DNA from: Cytophagales bacterium
GTDB taxonomy: Bacteria > Bacteroidota > Bacteroidia > Cytophagales > Cyclobacteriaceae
Length of the DNA: 9,907 nucleotides
Assembly: GCA_029262955.1 (NCBI GenBank)
Contig: JAJCYL010000110.1
Span: 1 to 9,907 of the forward strand
Direction: 5' to 3'
The position numbers were made by a program, and so were the translations under genes. Positions 1-6,552 of this stretch are shown one piece after another. The notes under the pieces were generated by a model. That model was not told where the DNA came from. It did not search any database and saw only the letters and a list, made by a program, of their open reading frames with translations. Every line of letters starts with the position of its first letter. The first letter of the stretch is position 1.

Positions 1-1
1 T

Positions 2-631
2 ACCGCTGTTTATGAGAGTGATATCCCCGAAGAAATACTAGATTCTCTATTGGAGATAGAAGACTATCCGATGGAGCTCCGGCGCAAGGAGAATCCTCGA
101 GATCCCGATGAATATTTTGAGGAATTACTTGTTATTAGCCCCGATAGTATCGGGCATATGCTCACTTCAAGTGCCAAAGTGGTATTTGCAGCCAACAGCC
201 TCAGTGCTATCAATGTTCGTGGCGACAGCATACCACTTATCGGCAGAGAGGAATGGTTGAGCCATACATCGCTAGGTTTTGATCAAATGGAGCAATTGGA
301 TGTTTCTATGGTGGCTCCTACATTTTACGACGAAACCAGTTCTGCATACAAAACTTTACGGAGAAAGATCATTACAAAATTTAAGACTACGCCGAATCAA
401 TACCATGTGATCGGATACGAACTCATCACCTATTTTGGGAAGGTACTTCATTCCTATGGTAAATATTTTCAAACCGGGGTCAGAGATGGCAGGATTGTGA
501 AAGGTACAATCCTTCAGGGCACTCAATTCAGCACCAGCAATGACAATCAATTGGTGCCTATTATCAAATTCCAAGATGCCCAATTACAACGAGTCGATAA
601 CAAACTTAATCCGGGAAACGAGCACGAATGA
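2..631 (+). CDS. C-terminal part of a periplasmic-binding-protein-like (PBP1 / ABC substrate-binding fold) protein, 5'-truncated by the window
   Basis: The reading frame is open from the first complete codon at 2, so the true start lies upstream of the window; the TTG at 50 is only an internal codon. The visible 209 residues are soluble, with no membrane segment. The ending, with a VPIIKFQDAQLQRVD-like stretch, resembles the C-terminus of type 1 periplasmic binding proteins (Peripla_BP_6 / LivJ-like). In Bacteroidota these often carry an N-terminal LysM domain and TPR-like repeats and are annotated as LysM/PBP1 proteins. The N-terminal domains cannot be seen here, so LysM is only a guess. The stop codon overlaps the hemL start (ATGA, 628-631), so the two are probably co-transcribed. 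Ligand and role are unknown; a cell-envelope or binding role is inference from family resemblance. Confidence 0.6.
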   Translation, partial: TAVYESDIPEEILDSLLEIEDYPMELRRKENPRDPDEYFEELLVISPDSIGHMLTSSAKVVFAANSLSAINVRGDSIPLIGREEWLSHTSLGFDQMEQLDVSMVAPTFYDETSSAYKTLRRKIITKFKTTPNQYHVIGYELITYFGKVLHSYGKYFQTGVRDGRIVKGTILQGTQFSTSNDNQLVPIIKFQDAQLQRVDNKLNPGNEHE

Positions 632-1914
632 ACAAAGCTGGAAGTCAAGCACTATTTAATCAGGCAAAAAAGGTTATCCCAGGAGGTGTTAATTCTCCTG
701 TTAGAGCTTTTAAGGCGGTTGGAGGCGATCCGCTATTTATTAAATCAGCCAAAGGTGCTTTTTTGTATGATGAGGATGGCAATGAATTGCTGGATTTAAT
801 AAATAGCTGGGGTCCAATGATTTTGGGGCACAGTCATCCGAAAATTCAAGAAGCTGTAAATCGAGCTGTCGAAAGTTCTTTGTCTTTTGGAGCTCCTTCA
901 TCAAGAGAGGTGGAAATCGCGGAATTGATTGTCGAGATGGTTCCGTCTGTGGAAAAGGTGAGAATGGTCAATTCTGGTACGGAAGCTACCATGTCAGCAG
1001 TAAGAGTTGCTCGCGGATTCACCGGAAGAGACAAATTCTTGAAGTTCGAAGGATGCTATCACGGCCATGGTGATTCTTTTCTGATTGCTGCAGGCTCCGG
1101 AGCGGTGACTATGGGAACACCAGATAGTCCGGGAGTAACCAAAGGGACTGCCAAAGACACTTTACTTGCCAAGTTTAATGACCTTGAGCAAGTTGAATCT
1201 GTAGTAAATGGTCATAAAGGTGAGATTGCTGCATTAATCCTGGAACCGGTAGTGGGAAATATGGGCTGTGTCTCTCCAAAGGATGGTTTTCTTCAAGGAT
1301 TACGTGATATCTGCGATAAAGAGGGAATTGTGCTCATATTCGATGAAGTCATGACGGGATTCCGATTGGCCCCTGGCGGAGCCCAGGAGTTATATGGAGT
1401 AACACCTGATCTAACCACAATGGGCAAAATTATTGGTGGTGGAATGCCGGTTGGAGCCTATGGCGGAAAAACGGAAATTATGGATTATGTATCTCCTCAA
1501 GGTCCGGTTTACCAGGCAGGAACATTGTCCGGCAATCCTGTAGCCATGGCTGCCGGACTGGCAATGCTAAGGGAGTTAAATAATCACCCGGAAATTTATA
1601 GCAATTTAGATGAAGCAACCGGTCAGATTGTCAATGGGATAAAGGATAATCTAAATCGATTGAGTATGCCTTATACAATTAACCATGTTGGATCAATGTT
1701 TAGTCTCTTTTTTACTGACGAGACGGTTGTTGACTTTGACACCGCAAAAACAACCGATACGGATGCTTTTGGTAAGTATTTTCAGGCTATGCTGTCGAGA
1801 GGAATATACCTTGCACCCTCACAATTTGAGACACTTTTTGTTTCGACTGCAATTACCACAGATTTAGTTGACAGGATCGTTACAGCGAATTACGAGAGTT
1901 TAAAAAGTATATGA
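628..1914 (+). CDS. hemL: Glutamate-1-semialdehyde 2,1-aminomutase
   Basis: A PLP enzyme that converts glutamate-1-semialdehyde to 5-aminolevulinate, the last step of the C5 route into heme and other tetrapyrroles; cytosolic and normally a dimer. The 428-residue length is typical. Class-III aminotransferase landmarks are all present: NSGTEATMSAVRVARG (about residue 115) for PLP phosphate binding, CYHGHGD (about 144), FDEVMTGFR with Asp239, which contacts the PLP pyridine nitrogen, and the Schiff-base Lys267 in MGKIIGGGMPVGAYGG. The N-terminal VIPGGVNSPVRAFKAVGG is the usual family opening. The start is fixed by a 4-bp ATGA overlap with the preceding gene, and the stop overlaps the next gene in the same way (1911-1914), indicating translational coupling. 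No frameshift or missing catalytic residue is seen. Confidence 0.97.
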   Translation: MNKAGSQALFNQAKKVIPGGVNSPVRAFKAVGGDPLFIKSAKGAFLYDEDGNELLDLINSWGPMILGHSHPKIQEAVNRAVESSLSFGAPSSREVEIAELIVEMVPSVEKVRMVNSGTEATMSAVRVARGFTGRDKFLKFEGCYHGHGDSFLIAAGSGAVTMGTPDSPGVTKGTAKDTLLAKFNDLEQVESVVNGHKGEIAALILEPVVGNMGCVSPKDGFLQGLRDICDKEGIVLIFDEVMTGFRLAPGGAQELYGVTPDLTTMGKIIGGGMPVGAYGGKTEIMDYVSPQGPVYQAGTLSGNPVAMAAGLAMLRELNNHPEIYSNLDEATGQIVNGIKDNLNRLSMPYTINHVGSMFSLFFTDETVVDFDTAKTTDTDAFGKYFQAMLSRGIYLAPSQFETLFVSTAITTDLVDRIVTANYESLKSI

Positions 1915-2477
1915 TCTTAATTGGGGATACCGTAATTTCTGATGATGTCAAGGAGCAGTTTTTCGTTTGTGACCTTGACAAATGCAAAGGTGCCTGCTGT
2001 GTAGAAGGAGATCTGGGAGCTCCTCTTGAAAAGGATGAAATGGACAAATTGGATAAGTCCTACCAAAAGATAAAGCCCTACTTGTCTAAAGAAGGCATTG
2101 AGGCGATTGAGAAGCAAGGGACTTACCTATTAGATGAAGAAGGTGATTTCAGTACACCTACTATCAATAATCGAGAATGTGCCTACTCAGTGTATGATGA
2201 AAAAGGAGTATTGAAGTGTGGCATGGAACAGGCCTACAATGATGGCAAAACGAAATTCAGAAAACCACTCTCCTGCCATTTGTACCCAATCAGGATCACC
2301 AAATATGATCATTATGATGCCATCAATTATGACAGATGGCACATTTGTTCGGCTGCCTGTACGCTGGGACAAAAGTTGGGTGTGCCAGTTTATAAATTCC
2401 TGAAAGATCCATTAATTCGAAAATATGGAGAAGAGTGGTACTCACAATTAACTATCGAGATAGAAGGGGCTGATTGA
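1911..2477 (+). CDS. DUF3109 family cysteine-cluster protein
   Basis: A 188-residue soluble protein of the DUF3109 family, common in Bacteroidota and of unknown biochemical role. It is rich in conserved cysteines: C20, C25, C29 and C30 in CDLDKCKGACC; C90 and C103; C122 in the LSCHLYPIR motif; C146 and C150 in WHICSAAC. This pattern suggests a metal or Fe-S site, comparable in general layout to YkgJ-type zinc/iron chelators; that function is inference. The C-terminal stretch PVYKFLKDPLIRKYG is typical of the family. Translation starts inside the hemL stop (ATGA at 1911-1914), so its expression is coupled to heme precursor synthesis. No signal peptide or membrane segment is visible. The gene ends the operon, since a new promoter begins around its stop codon. 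Confidence 0.85.
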   Translation: MILIGDTVISDDVKEQFFVCDLDKCKGACCVEGDLGAPLEKDEMDKLDKSYQKIKPYLSKEGIEAIEKQGTYLLDEEGDFSTPTINNRECAYSVYDEKGVLKCGMEQAYNDGKTKFRKPLSCHLYPIRITKYDHYDAINYDRWHICSAACTLGQKLGVPVYKFLKDPLIRKYGEEWYSQLTIEIEGAD

Positions 2478-2502
2478 TTTCTTATATATTCATTTACCTT
2501 TG
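2474..2502 (+). promoter_or_regulatory. Bacteroidota-type sigma-A promoter for the membrane protein / CDP-alcohol transferase unit
   Basis: A -33-like TTG at 2474-2476 is followed after 18 nt by TACCTTTG at 2495-2502, a perfect match to the Bacteroidota -7 consensus TAnnTTTG. Transcription would begin around 2508-2510, about 30 nt before the ATG at 2541. The -33 element overlaps the end of the DUF3109 gene (stop 2475-2477). This is the only clear match of this type I found in the window. Confidence 0.6.
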
Positions 2503-2540
2503 CGGCTTGAAAATTTAAGCCTTCATTTTACTTATAATTC

Positions 2541-3380
2541 ATGGATTTAGTTGTTGCATTAATTACTGGTTTGGCCGCAGGGCTTCATTGTTCAACCTGG
2601 GGAATGTACAAAGACTCTCCACATGAGGGTTTTTCCTGGCCCAAATATTTCAGAAGTGCCATTATCGGATTGATTTATGGACCAATTGTTTATAATATCG
2701 TTGGTTTTGACCTTTCCACCTCTGCTGGTATCGTATTGCTCTTTGGATCGGTCTATTTGTCCGAAAGAGTTACGCTTGAGATATGGAAAACCTTCTTACG
2801 ATCTGAAGATCAGTCAAAATATTTCATTCCGATGCAATTGAGTGTCTTTGGTAAACCAATTGAAAGTCAGAGAACAAGATATATTGCGGCGGTAATCTAT
2901 GTGGGTGGAATTATTCTGGTTGGTTATGCTGTATGGCAACTTTATCAGTCATATCTCAACGGAACAATTAACATCAATCCTTACATCATCTTGTTATTCT
3001 TAAGTGTCGGAGGTTGGATATCTGCTTTTGGTGGTGCCTGGAAAGATGCCCCATTGGAAGGTTTTGAGACTTTCAAATTCTTTAGAAGCCCCAGTGTCTC
3101 TTATACTTATGCTTTTTTGGCAGCAAATCTTACCGACAATTTTGTGATCATCACCCTTTGTAGCATTGGGTTTACTATCGCTTCGATTGAAACTTATAAA
3201 ACCTTTTTCTTTCCCAACCGACCAAGGGGGAAGTTCGCTGGAAAACCCATTCTTTTCCCGGAAATGCTCAAAAAACGTCACTATTTCATCCCTGTTTATG
3301 TAGCAATATGGCTTTACGTAATTGTTAATACCGTCATTGCTTTCATGAACCCACACCAAGGTCTGGTTAACCCTTTTTAA
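2541..3380 (+). CDS. Polytopic membrane protein with internal two-fold repeat, unknown function
   Basis: 279 residues with about six to eight hydrophobic segments (roughly 3-17, 39-56, 60-74, 113-134, 147-165, 184-197, 202-217 and 249-270). I do not recognise a named family. The protein is built from two related halves: KDSPHEGF..KYFRS at 24-39 recurs as KDAPLEGF..KFFRS at 168-183, EIWKTF at 80-85 as ETYKTF at 217-222, and GKPI at 104-107 as GKPI at 234-237. The conserved charged KD-P-EGF, KTF and GKP motifs lie in predicted loops and could form a pseudo-symmetric polar site. It has its own promoter and lies only 9 bp before a CDP-alcohol phosphatidyltransferase, so a role in lipid synthesis or transport is plausible, but that is context inference only. 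The initial ATG is supported by the promoter distance. Confidence 0.75.
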   Translation: MDLVVALITGLAAGLHCSTWGMYKDSPHEGFSWPKYFRSAIIGLIYGPIVYNIVGFDLSTSAGIVLLFGSVYLSERVTLEIWKTFLRSEDQSKYFIPMQLSVFGKPIESQRTRYIAAVIYVGGIILVGYAVWQLYQSYLNGTININPYIILLFLSVGGWISAFGGAWKDAPLEGFETFKFFRSPSVSYTYAFLAANLTDNFVIITLCSIGFTIASIETYKTFFFPNRPRGKFAGKPILFPEMLKKRHYFIPVYVAIWLYVIVNTVIAFMNPHQGLVNPF

Positions 3381-3389
3381 TCACTCGCA

Positions 3390-4625
3390 ATGGATGTCAC
3401 CGCTATTGTATTTGATCCCGAACATTCGGCCAGGGAACTAGATTCTCCTTTAGTCAGTGTTTACAATATGACCGTTTTTGAGAGAACCATCAGATCTCTC
3501 TTAACCGTGAACATTAAGCGTATTTTAGTTCTCAGTGATAATAGTGCGTCAAAATTCTCAGATATCCTGGACAAGAAAGGGTTAAATTCTGACGCTATCC
3601 AAATCCTCGCACCTGCTGAATTGAGTACGGCTATCGCTGATTTTGAGAATATTCTTATACTCGCTGAACCCTTGTTACTAACGCCAAGATATATCAGTGA
3701 GACAATCCAGGCAGGGACGGATGAAAATGTCATTGCTTCTGATCCTAATAAGTATATGGTTTATATAAACCAATCAGGGCTAGCCAAACTTAAGAATGAT
3801 ATCACGCCGGATCTGTCTAAGCTGGTCAAATCTGCAAAGAAAAGTGGAATAAAGACAGTAATTACAGAATCGATCGGAAGGTACGTCTGTGAACCAGTTC
3901 CGGACAAAAAGTCGTTGAAACAAGCAAGAAAAAGACTGATTAGAAGTTTGAGGCAACCATCTGACGAATTTATATCCAGAACCTTTAATCGGCCCATATC
4001 ACTGGTAATTACTTCGGTAATTGCCTATACGCCAATCACCGCAAACCAATTCACCATATTCACCGGAATAATGGGCCTAATAACAGCCTACATTCTCTCT
4101 TTGGGTGGGGATCAGAACTTCCTGGTCGGTGGAATAATGTTTCACTTTTTGGCCGTGTTAGATGCAGGGGACGGCGAAATTGCCCGTTTAAAGTTCCTTG
4201 CTTCCGAAAGGGGCCAATGGATTGACACCATAGTAGACAATATCACATATGTCGCCACCTTATTGGGATTGATCGTTGGTGTTTTCCGTAGTGACCCAAG
4301 TGATTTCGTAGTATACTCAGGTATAGCGGGAGTCAGTTTTGTGGTATTAGCACTCATCAGCCTCTATATATACCTGCTTAAATACAATCGAGGTGGATCT
4401 CTGGTTAATATAGACTACAGTTTCAAGAGTGATACAGGTTTCTATGGTCAATTTATGAATGTTTTGCAGGAACTAGGCCGACGACCATTTTTCTCCATTG
4501 TATTTATGTTTCTTGGGATTTTTGGTGTGATGGAATTGTCTCTGGTATACGTGAGTTTGATGACATTCTTTGTCTTTGTCTTCTCCCTTCAGGCACATGT
4601 TCAGGCAGCCAGACAAAAAGCCTAA
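3390..4625 (+). CDS. CDP-alcohol phosphatidyltransferase fused to an N-terminal nucleotidyltransferase-like domain
   Basis: 411 residues in two parts. Residues about 200-410 are a membrane CDP-alcohol phosphotransferase domain with an exact signature D258-x2-D261-G-x2-A265-R-x8-G275-x3-D279-x3-D283 (DAGDGEIAR..G..D..D), the metal- and CDP-binding site that joins a CDP-linked donor to an alcohol. Residues 1 to about 175 look like a Rossmann-like sugar-nucleotidyltransferase domain (PLVSVYNMTVFERTIRSLLTVNIKRILVLSD resembles the PLV-V-G-PLIERVIR region). This is the layout of the bifunctional inositol-phosphate cytidylyltransferase / DIPP synthase of Archaeoglobus and Thermotoga. However, the N-terminal GxGxR nucleotide-binding signature is missing (the protein opens TAIVFDPEHSARELDSP), so the cytidylyltransferase may be inactive. 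Substrates are unknown; phospholipid head-group or compatible-solute synthesis is inference. It follows the membrane protein gene by 9 bp, in the same transcription unit. Confidence 0.85.
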   Translation: MDVTAIVFDPEHSARELDSPLVSVYNMTVFERTIRSLLTVNIKRILVLSDNSASKFSDILDKKGLNSDAIQILAPAELSTAIADFENILILAEPLLLTPRYISETIQAGTDENVIASDPNKYMVYINQSGLAKLKNDITPDLSKLVKSAKKSGIKTVITESIGRYVCEPVPDKKSLKQARKRLIRSLRQPSDEFISRTFNRPISLVITSVIAYTPITANQFTIFTGIMGLITAYILSLGGDQNFLVGGIMFHFLAVLDAGDGEIARLKFLASERGQWIDTIVDNITYVATLLGLIVGVFRSDPSDFVVYSGIAGVSFVVLALISLYIYLLKYNRGGSLVNIDYSFKSDTGFYGQFMNVLQELGRRPFFSIVFMFLGIFGVMELSLVYVSLMTFFVFVFSLQAHVQAARQKA

Positions 4626-4699
4626 AAGAAACCGGGTAGGCCAGTAATTTTATTCCAGCTCATATTATTATCATTGGCTTCAATTTAAAAAACGGTGCC

Positions 4700-5602
4700 A
4701 TGGGTTATAAATACTACACACTCGATGTTTTTACTGATGTAGCTTTTGGAGGAAACCAATTGGCGGTTTTTCCCGATGCGTCAACAATTCCTGACGACAA
4801 ACTCCAGAAGATCGCTAATGAAATGAATCTCTCCGAAACCACCTTCGTCTATCCTACCGAGCATCCCGAGTGTGATTATAAGGTAAGAATATTCACTCCC
4901 GGGCAAGAGTTACCAATGGCCGGACATCCAACGCTGGGCACAACGTTCGTACTGGCTAATCAGCAGGACACTGCAGGGAAAGTTGAAATGACCATTACGT
5001 TGGAAGAGGGTGTTGGTCCAATTCCTGTGAATGTCAAATTCGAAAATGGACAGCCAGGTTTAATTACAATGCAACAACCTAACCCCAAAATTTCAGAACC
5101 CTTTAATGACCGTCAATCGATTGCTCAATTATTGTCATTAAGTGAGGACCAATTAGTAGAGAACTTACCAATCCAGGTTTTGGACTGTGGGGTACCTTAC
5201 ATGATAATTCCCGTAAAAAATTTAAAGTCTGTTGAAGCAATTAAGTTTCGGTTAGACATCTATGATACGCTCTATCAAGAAAATAATATTCCCTTTGCAT
5301 TGGCATACACCCTTGAGACCGTACATCCAAATAATGATGTCCATTGCAGAATGTTTGCGCCCGAGGCCGGTGTATTGGAGGATCCTGCAACAGGTTCTGC
5401 CCATGGGCCGCTTGGCGGGTATCTGGCAATTTATGAGATATTAGGGTCCGGGGATATCCAATTTACCAGTGAACAAGGCTATGAACTGGGCAGACCCAGT
5501 GAGCTTAAGGTCGAAATACAAAAGAATGGTGACCAAATCACTAAAGTATTAGTTGGTGGTAGATGTGTGCCAGTAGGTGAAGGAATGCTGATGCTGGACT
5601 AA
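4700..5602 (+). CDS. PhzF family isomerase/epimerase
   Basis: A 300-residue protein of the PhzF/DapF-fold family, a usual length. Family landmarks are VFTDVAFGGNQLAVF at 10-24, the catalytic-type Glu46 in EMNLSETTFV, AGHPTLGT around 74-80, and DPATGSAHGPLGGYL from Asp228. In Pseudomonas PhzF the equivalent Glu acts in isomerising trans-2,3-dihydro-3-hydroxyanthranilate; most bacterial homologues outside phenazine clusters, probably including this one, have no established substrate. No phenazine genes are nearby, so phenazine synthesis should not be assumed. It is cytosolic and likely dimeric. It is separated from the upstream gene by 74 bp and probably transcribed alone or as read-through; I found no clear TAnnTTTG promoter before it. 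The ATG at 4700 gives the standard family N-terminus. Confidence 0.9.
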   Translation: MGYKYYTLDVFTDVAFGGNQLAVFPDASTIPDDKLQKIANEMNLSETTFVYPTEHPECDYKVRIFTPGQELPMAGHPTLGTTFVLANQQDTAGKVEMTITLEEGVGPIPVNVKFENGQPGLITMQQPNPKISEPFNDRQSIAQLLSLSEDQLVENLPIQVLDCGVPYMIIPVKNLKSVEAIKFRLDIYDTLYQENNIPFALAYTLETVHPNNDVHCRMFAPEAGVLEDPATGSAHGPLGGYLAIYEILGSGDIQFTSEQGYELGRPSELKVEIQKNGDQITKVLVGGRCVPVGEGMLMLD

Positions 5603-5800
5603 TCAACACTCATGTGTATTTTAGAAGCACACGCGACGCCTACGCCAGATTGGGGTTTCTGTTAACCAATGCTCATAGTCGTATTATTATACACTTATAT
5701 TCGGATATATTGGTTTATTCACACGCTTTTAAGTGGGCGGATTGCTATATTGTTAAGGAAAAAAACGCTCTCCTCGTACTTTTGCTACTAACTAAGCATA

Positions 5801-5860
5801 CTATTTCAAAAGAGTAGCTACTTCAATTCAACGATAAAGCTGAAGTAGCATCCTATTTCA
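5801..5860 (+). terminator. Nested alternative hairpins in the leader between phzF-like and HU-like genes; possible terminator/attenuator
   Basis: TGAAGTAG (5841-5848) can pair with CTATTTCA (5853-5860, one G-U pair) over a 4-nt loop, followed by a T-rich stretch from 5865. The same TGAAGTAGC can instead pair with GCTACTTCA at 5817-5825 (9 perfect pairs, 15-nt loop). A further CTATTTCA copy lies at 5801-5808. The competing stems could be a weak terminator or an attenuator. The T-tract is interrupted and not immediate, so the assignment is tentative. Confidence 0.35.
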
Positions 5861-5875
5861 GTTCATTTTGTTTTG

Positions 5876-5953
5876 TTTAATACTTATTATATATACTTTT
5901 AATAAGTATTAAACTCCTCTTTTATAAGTATTAAATAATAATTAAATACTTAT
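5876..5953. repeat. Four copies of ATAAGTATT in both orientations, regularly spaced; operator-like array
   Basis: The 9-mer occurs at 5879-5887 (reverse), 5902-5910 (forward), 5924-5932 (forward) and 5945-5953 (reverse), with start-to-start distances of 23, 22 and 21 bp, about two helical turns. The first pair extends to a perfect 13-bp inverted repeat (TTTAATACTTATT at 5876-5888 and AATAAGTATTAAA at 5901-5913). The array ends about 50 bp before the HU-like gene start, a position suited to transcriptional control by a dimeric DNA-binding protein. The whole stretch is extremely AT-rich, which weakens but does not remove the significance of exact 9-mer copies with near-constant spacing. Confidence 0.55.
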
Positions 5954-6004
5954 CTTACTGATCAATAACAACCTTATCTCAAACCACACTTAATCAATTA
6001 AGCT

Positions 6005-6391
6005 ATGGCCATACGTTACAAGGTAGTAAGCAAGTGCCAACCCGGAGTGAAAGGCGGAGGCATAAAAAAGTATTACGTCCAGCCCACCAAACGACATAAA
6101 GTGGATCTTCGCGAACTCTGCCTCGACATATCGAGTCGTTCCACCCTTAATAATGCAGATGTGGTAGCTGTTGTTCAGTCCCTATTAGATATCATCCCTT
6201 GGCATTTACGGGAGGGTAATAGTGTGGAATTGGGAGATCTGGGAATATTCACTCTGCATGTTTCCTCCGAAGGGGCTGAAAAGTCAGAGAAGGTGAACCA
6301 CCACAGGGTCACTGGGGTGAAAGTTGGTTTCAGGCCTGGTGTATACTTCAAACGGCAGCTCAAAGGACTAAGCTTCAAAAAGGTAAGGTGA
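6005..6391 (+). CDS. HU-family (HU-HIG / HU_rel) histone-like DNA-binding protein
   Basis: A 128-residue protein of the Bacteroidota-specific histone-like HU-related family (TIGR01201 / HU-HIG type). It opens with MAIRYKVVSK and a KKYYVQP strand, followed by VDLRELCLDISSRSTLNNADVVAVVQSLL (helix pair of the dimer core), EGNSVELGDLGIFTL (the saddle strand), SSEGAEKSEKV, and the C-terminal FRPG at 109-112 leading into a basic helix. Members are thought to bind DNA as dimers and shape the chromosome; copies often sit near mobile or polysaccharide loci. The N-terminus lacks the short standard HU start and carries the family's extra N-terminal strand. It is a single-gene unit preceded by a palindromic 9-mer array that could be an autoregulatory operator. 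Confidence 0.85.
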   Translation: MAIRYKVVSKCQPGVKGGGIKKYYVQPTKRHKVDLRELCLDISSRSTLNNADVVAVVQSLLDIIPWHLREGNSVELGDLGIFTLHVSSEGAEKSEKVNHHRVTGVKVGFRPGVYFKRQLKGLSFKKVR

Positions 6392-6410
6392 CGTTTGTAG
6401 TCATTTACAA

Positions 6411-6518
6411 ATGATAAAGATGAAATCACTCTGTAAGGCATCAAAAGCGTTATTTGAGAGAATTGGCTATCTTTATATAGATGATTATTCCGGATACTAT
6501 ATTGTTGGTGGTAATTGA
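6411..6518 (+). CDS. Possible 35-codon small ORF after the HU-like gene (weak)
   Basis: An ATG at 6411 (or 6420) opens a frame ending at TGA 6516-6518, encoding a peptide ending in IDDYSGYYIVGGN. There is no recognisable family, no clear ribosome binding site and no membrane segment. A small inverted repeat (TTTGTA 6394-6399 / TACAAA 6406-6411) directly precedes it. It may be chance; I list it because nothing else explains 6392-6552. Confidence 0.15.
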   Translation: MIKMKSLCKASKALFERIGYLYIDDYSGYYIVGGN

Positions 6519-6552
6519 AGTCTTACAATAAACAACATCTAATTCTAGATTT

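Larger units (their letters stand above)
5603..6004. other. About 400 bp AT-rich intergenic leader, no supported gene
   Basis: Between the PhzF-like and HU-like genes I see no credible coding region. An open frame at 5614-5817 (67 codons) has no family resemblance and an erratic composition. The stretch holds the nested hairpins near 5801-5860 and the ATAAGTATT array at 5876-5953, so it is best read as terminator plus regulatory region for the downstream gene. Confidence 0.6.

Noticed and set aside
4700..5602. Phenazine biosynthesis locus
   Set aside because: Only a PhzF-family protein is present; the family is broad and no other phz genes are nearby.
5614..5817. 67-codon plus-strand open frame after the PhzF-like gene
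   Set aside because: No family resemblance, no start signal, and it runs into the hairpin region; most likely chance in intergenic DNA.
6394..6411. TTTGTA/TACAAA hairpin as terminator of the HU-like gene
   Set aside because: Only 6 bp, AT-rich and without a following T-tract.
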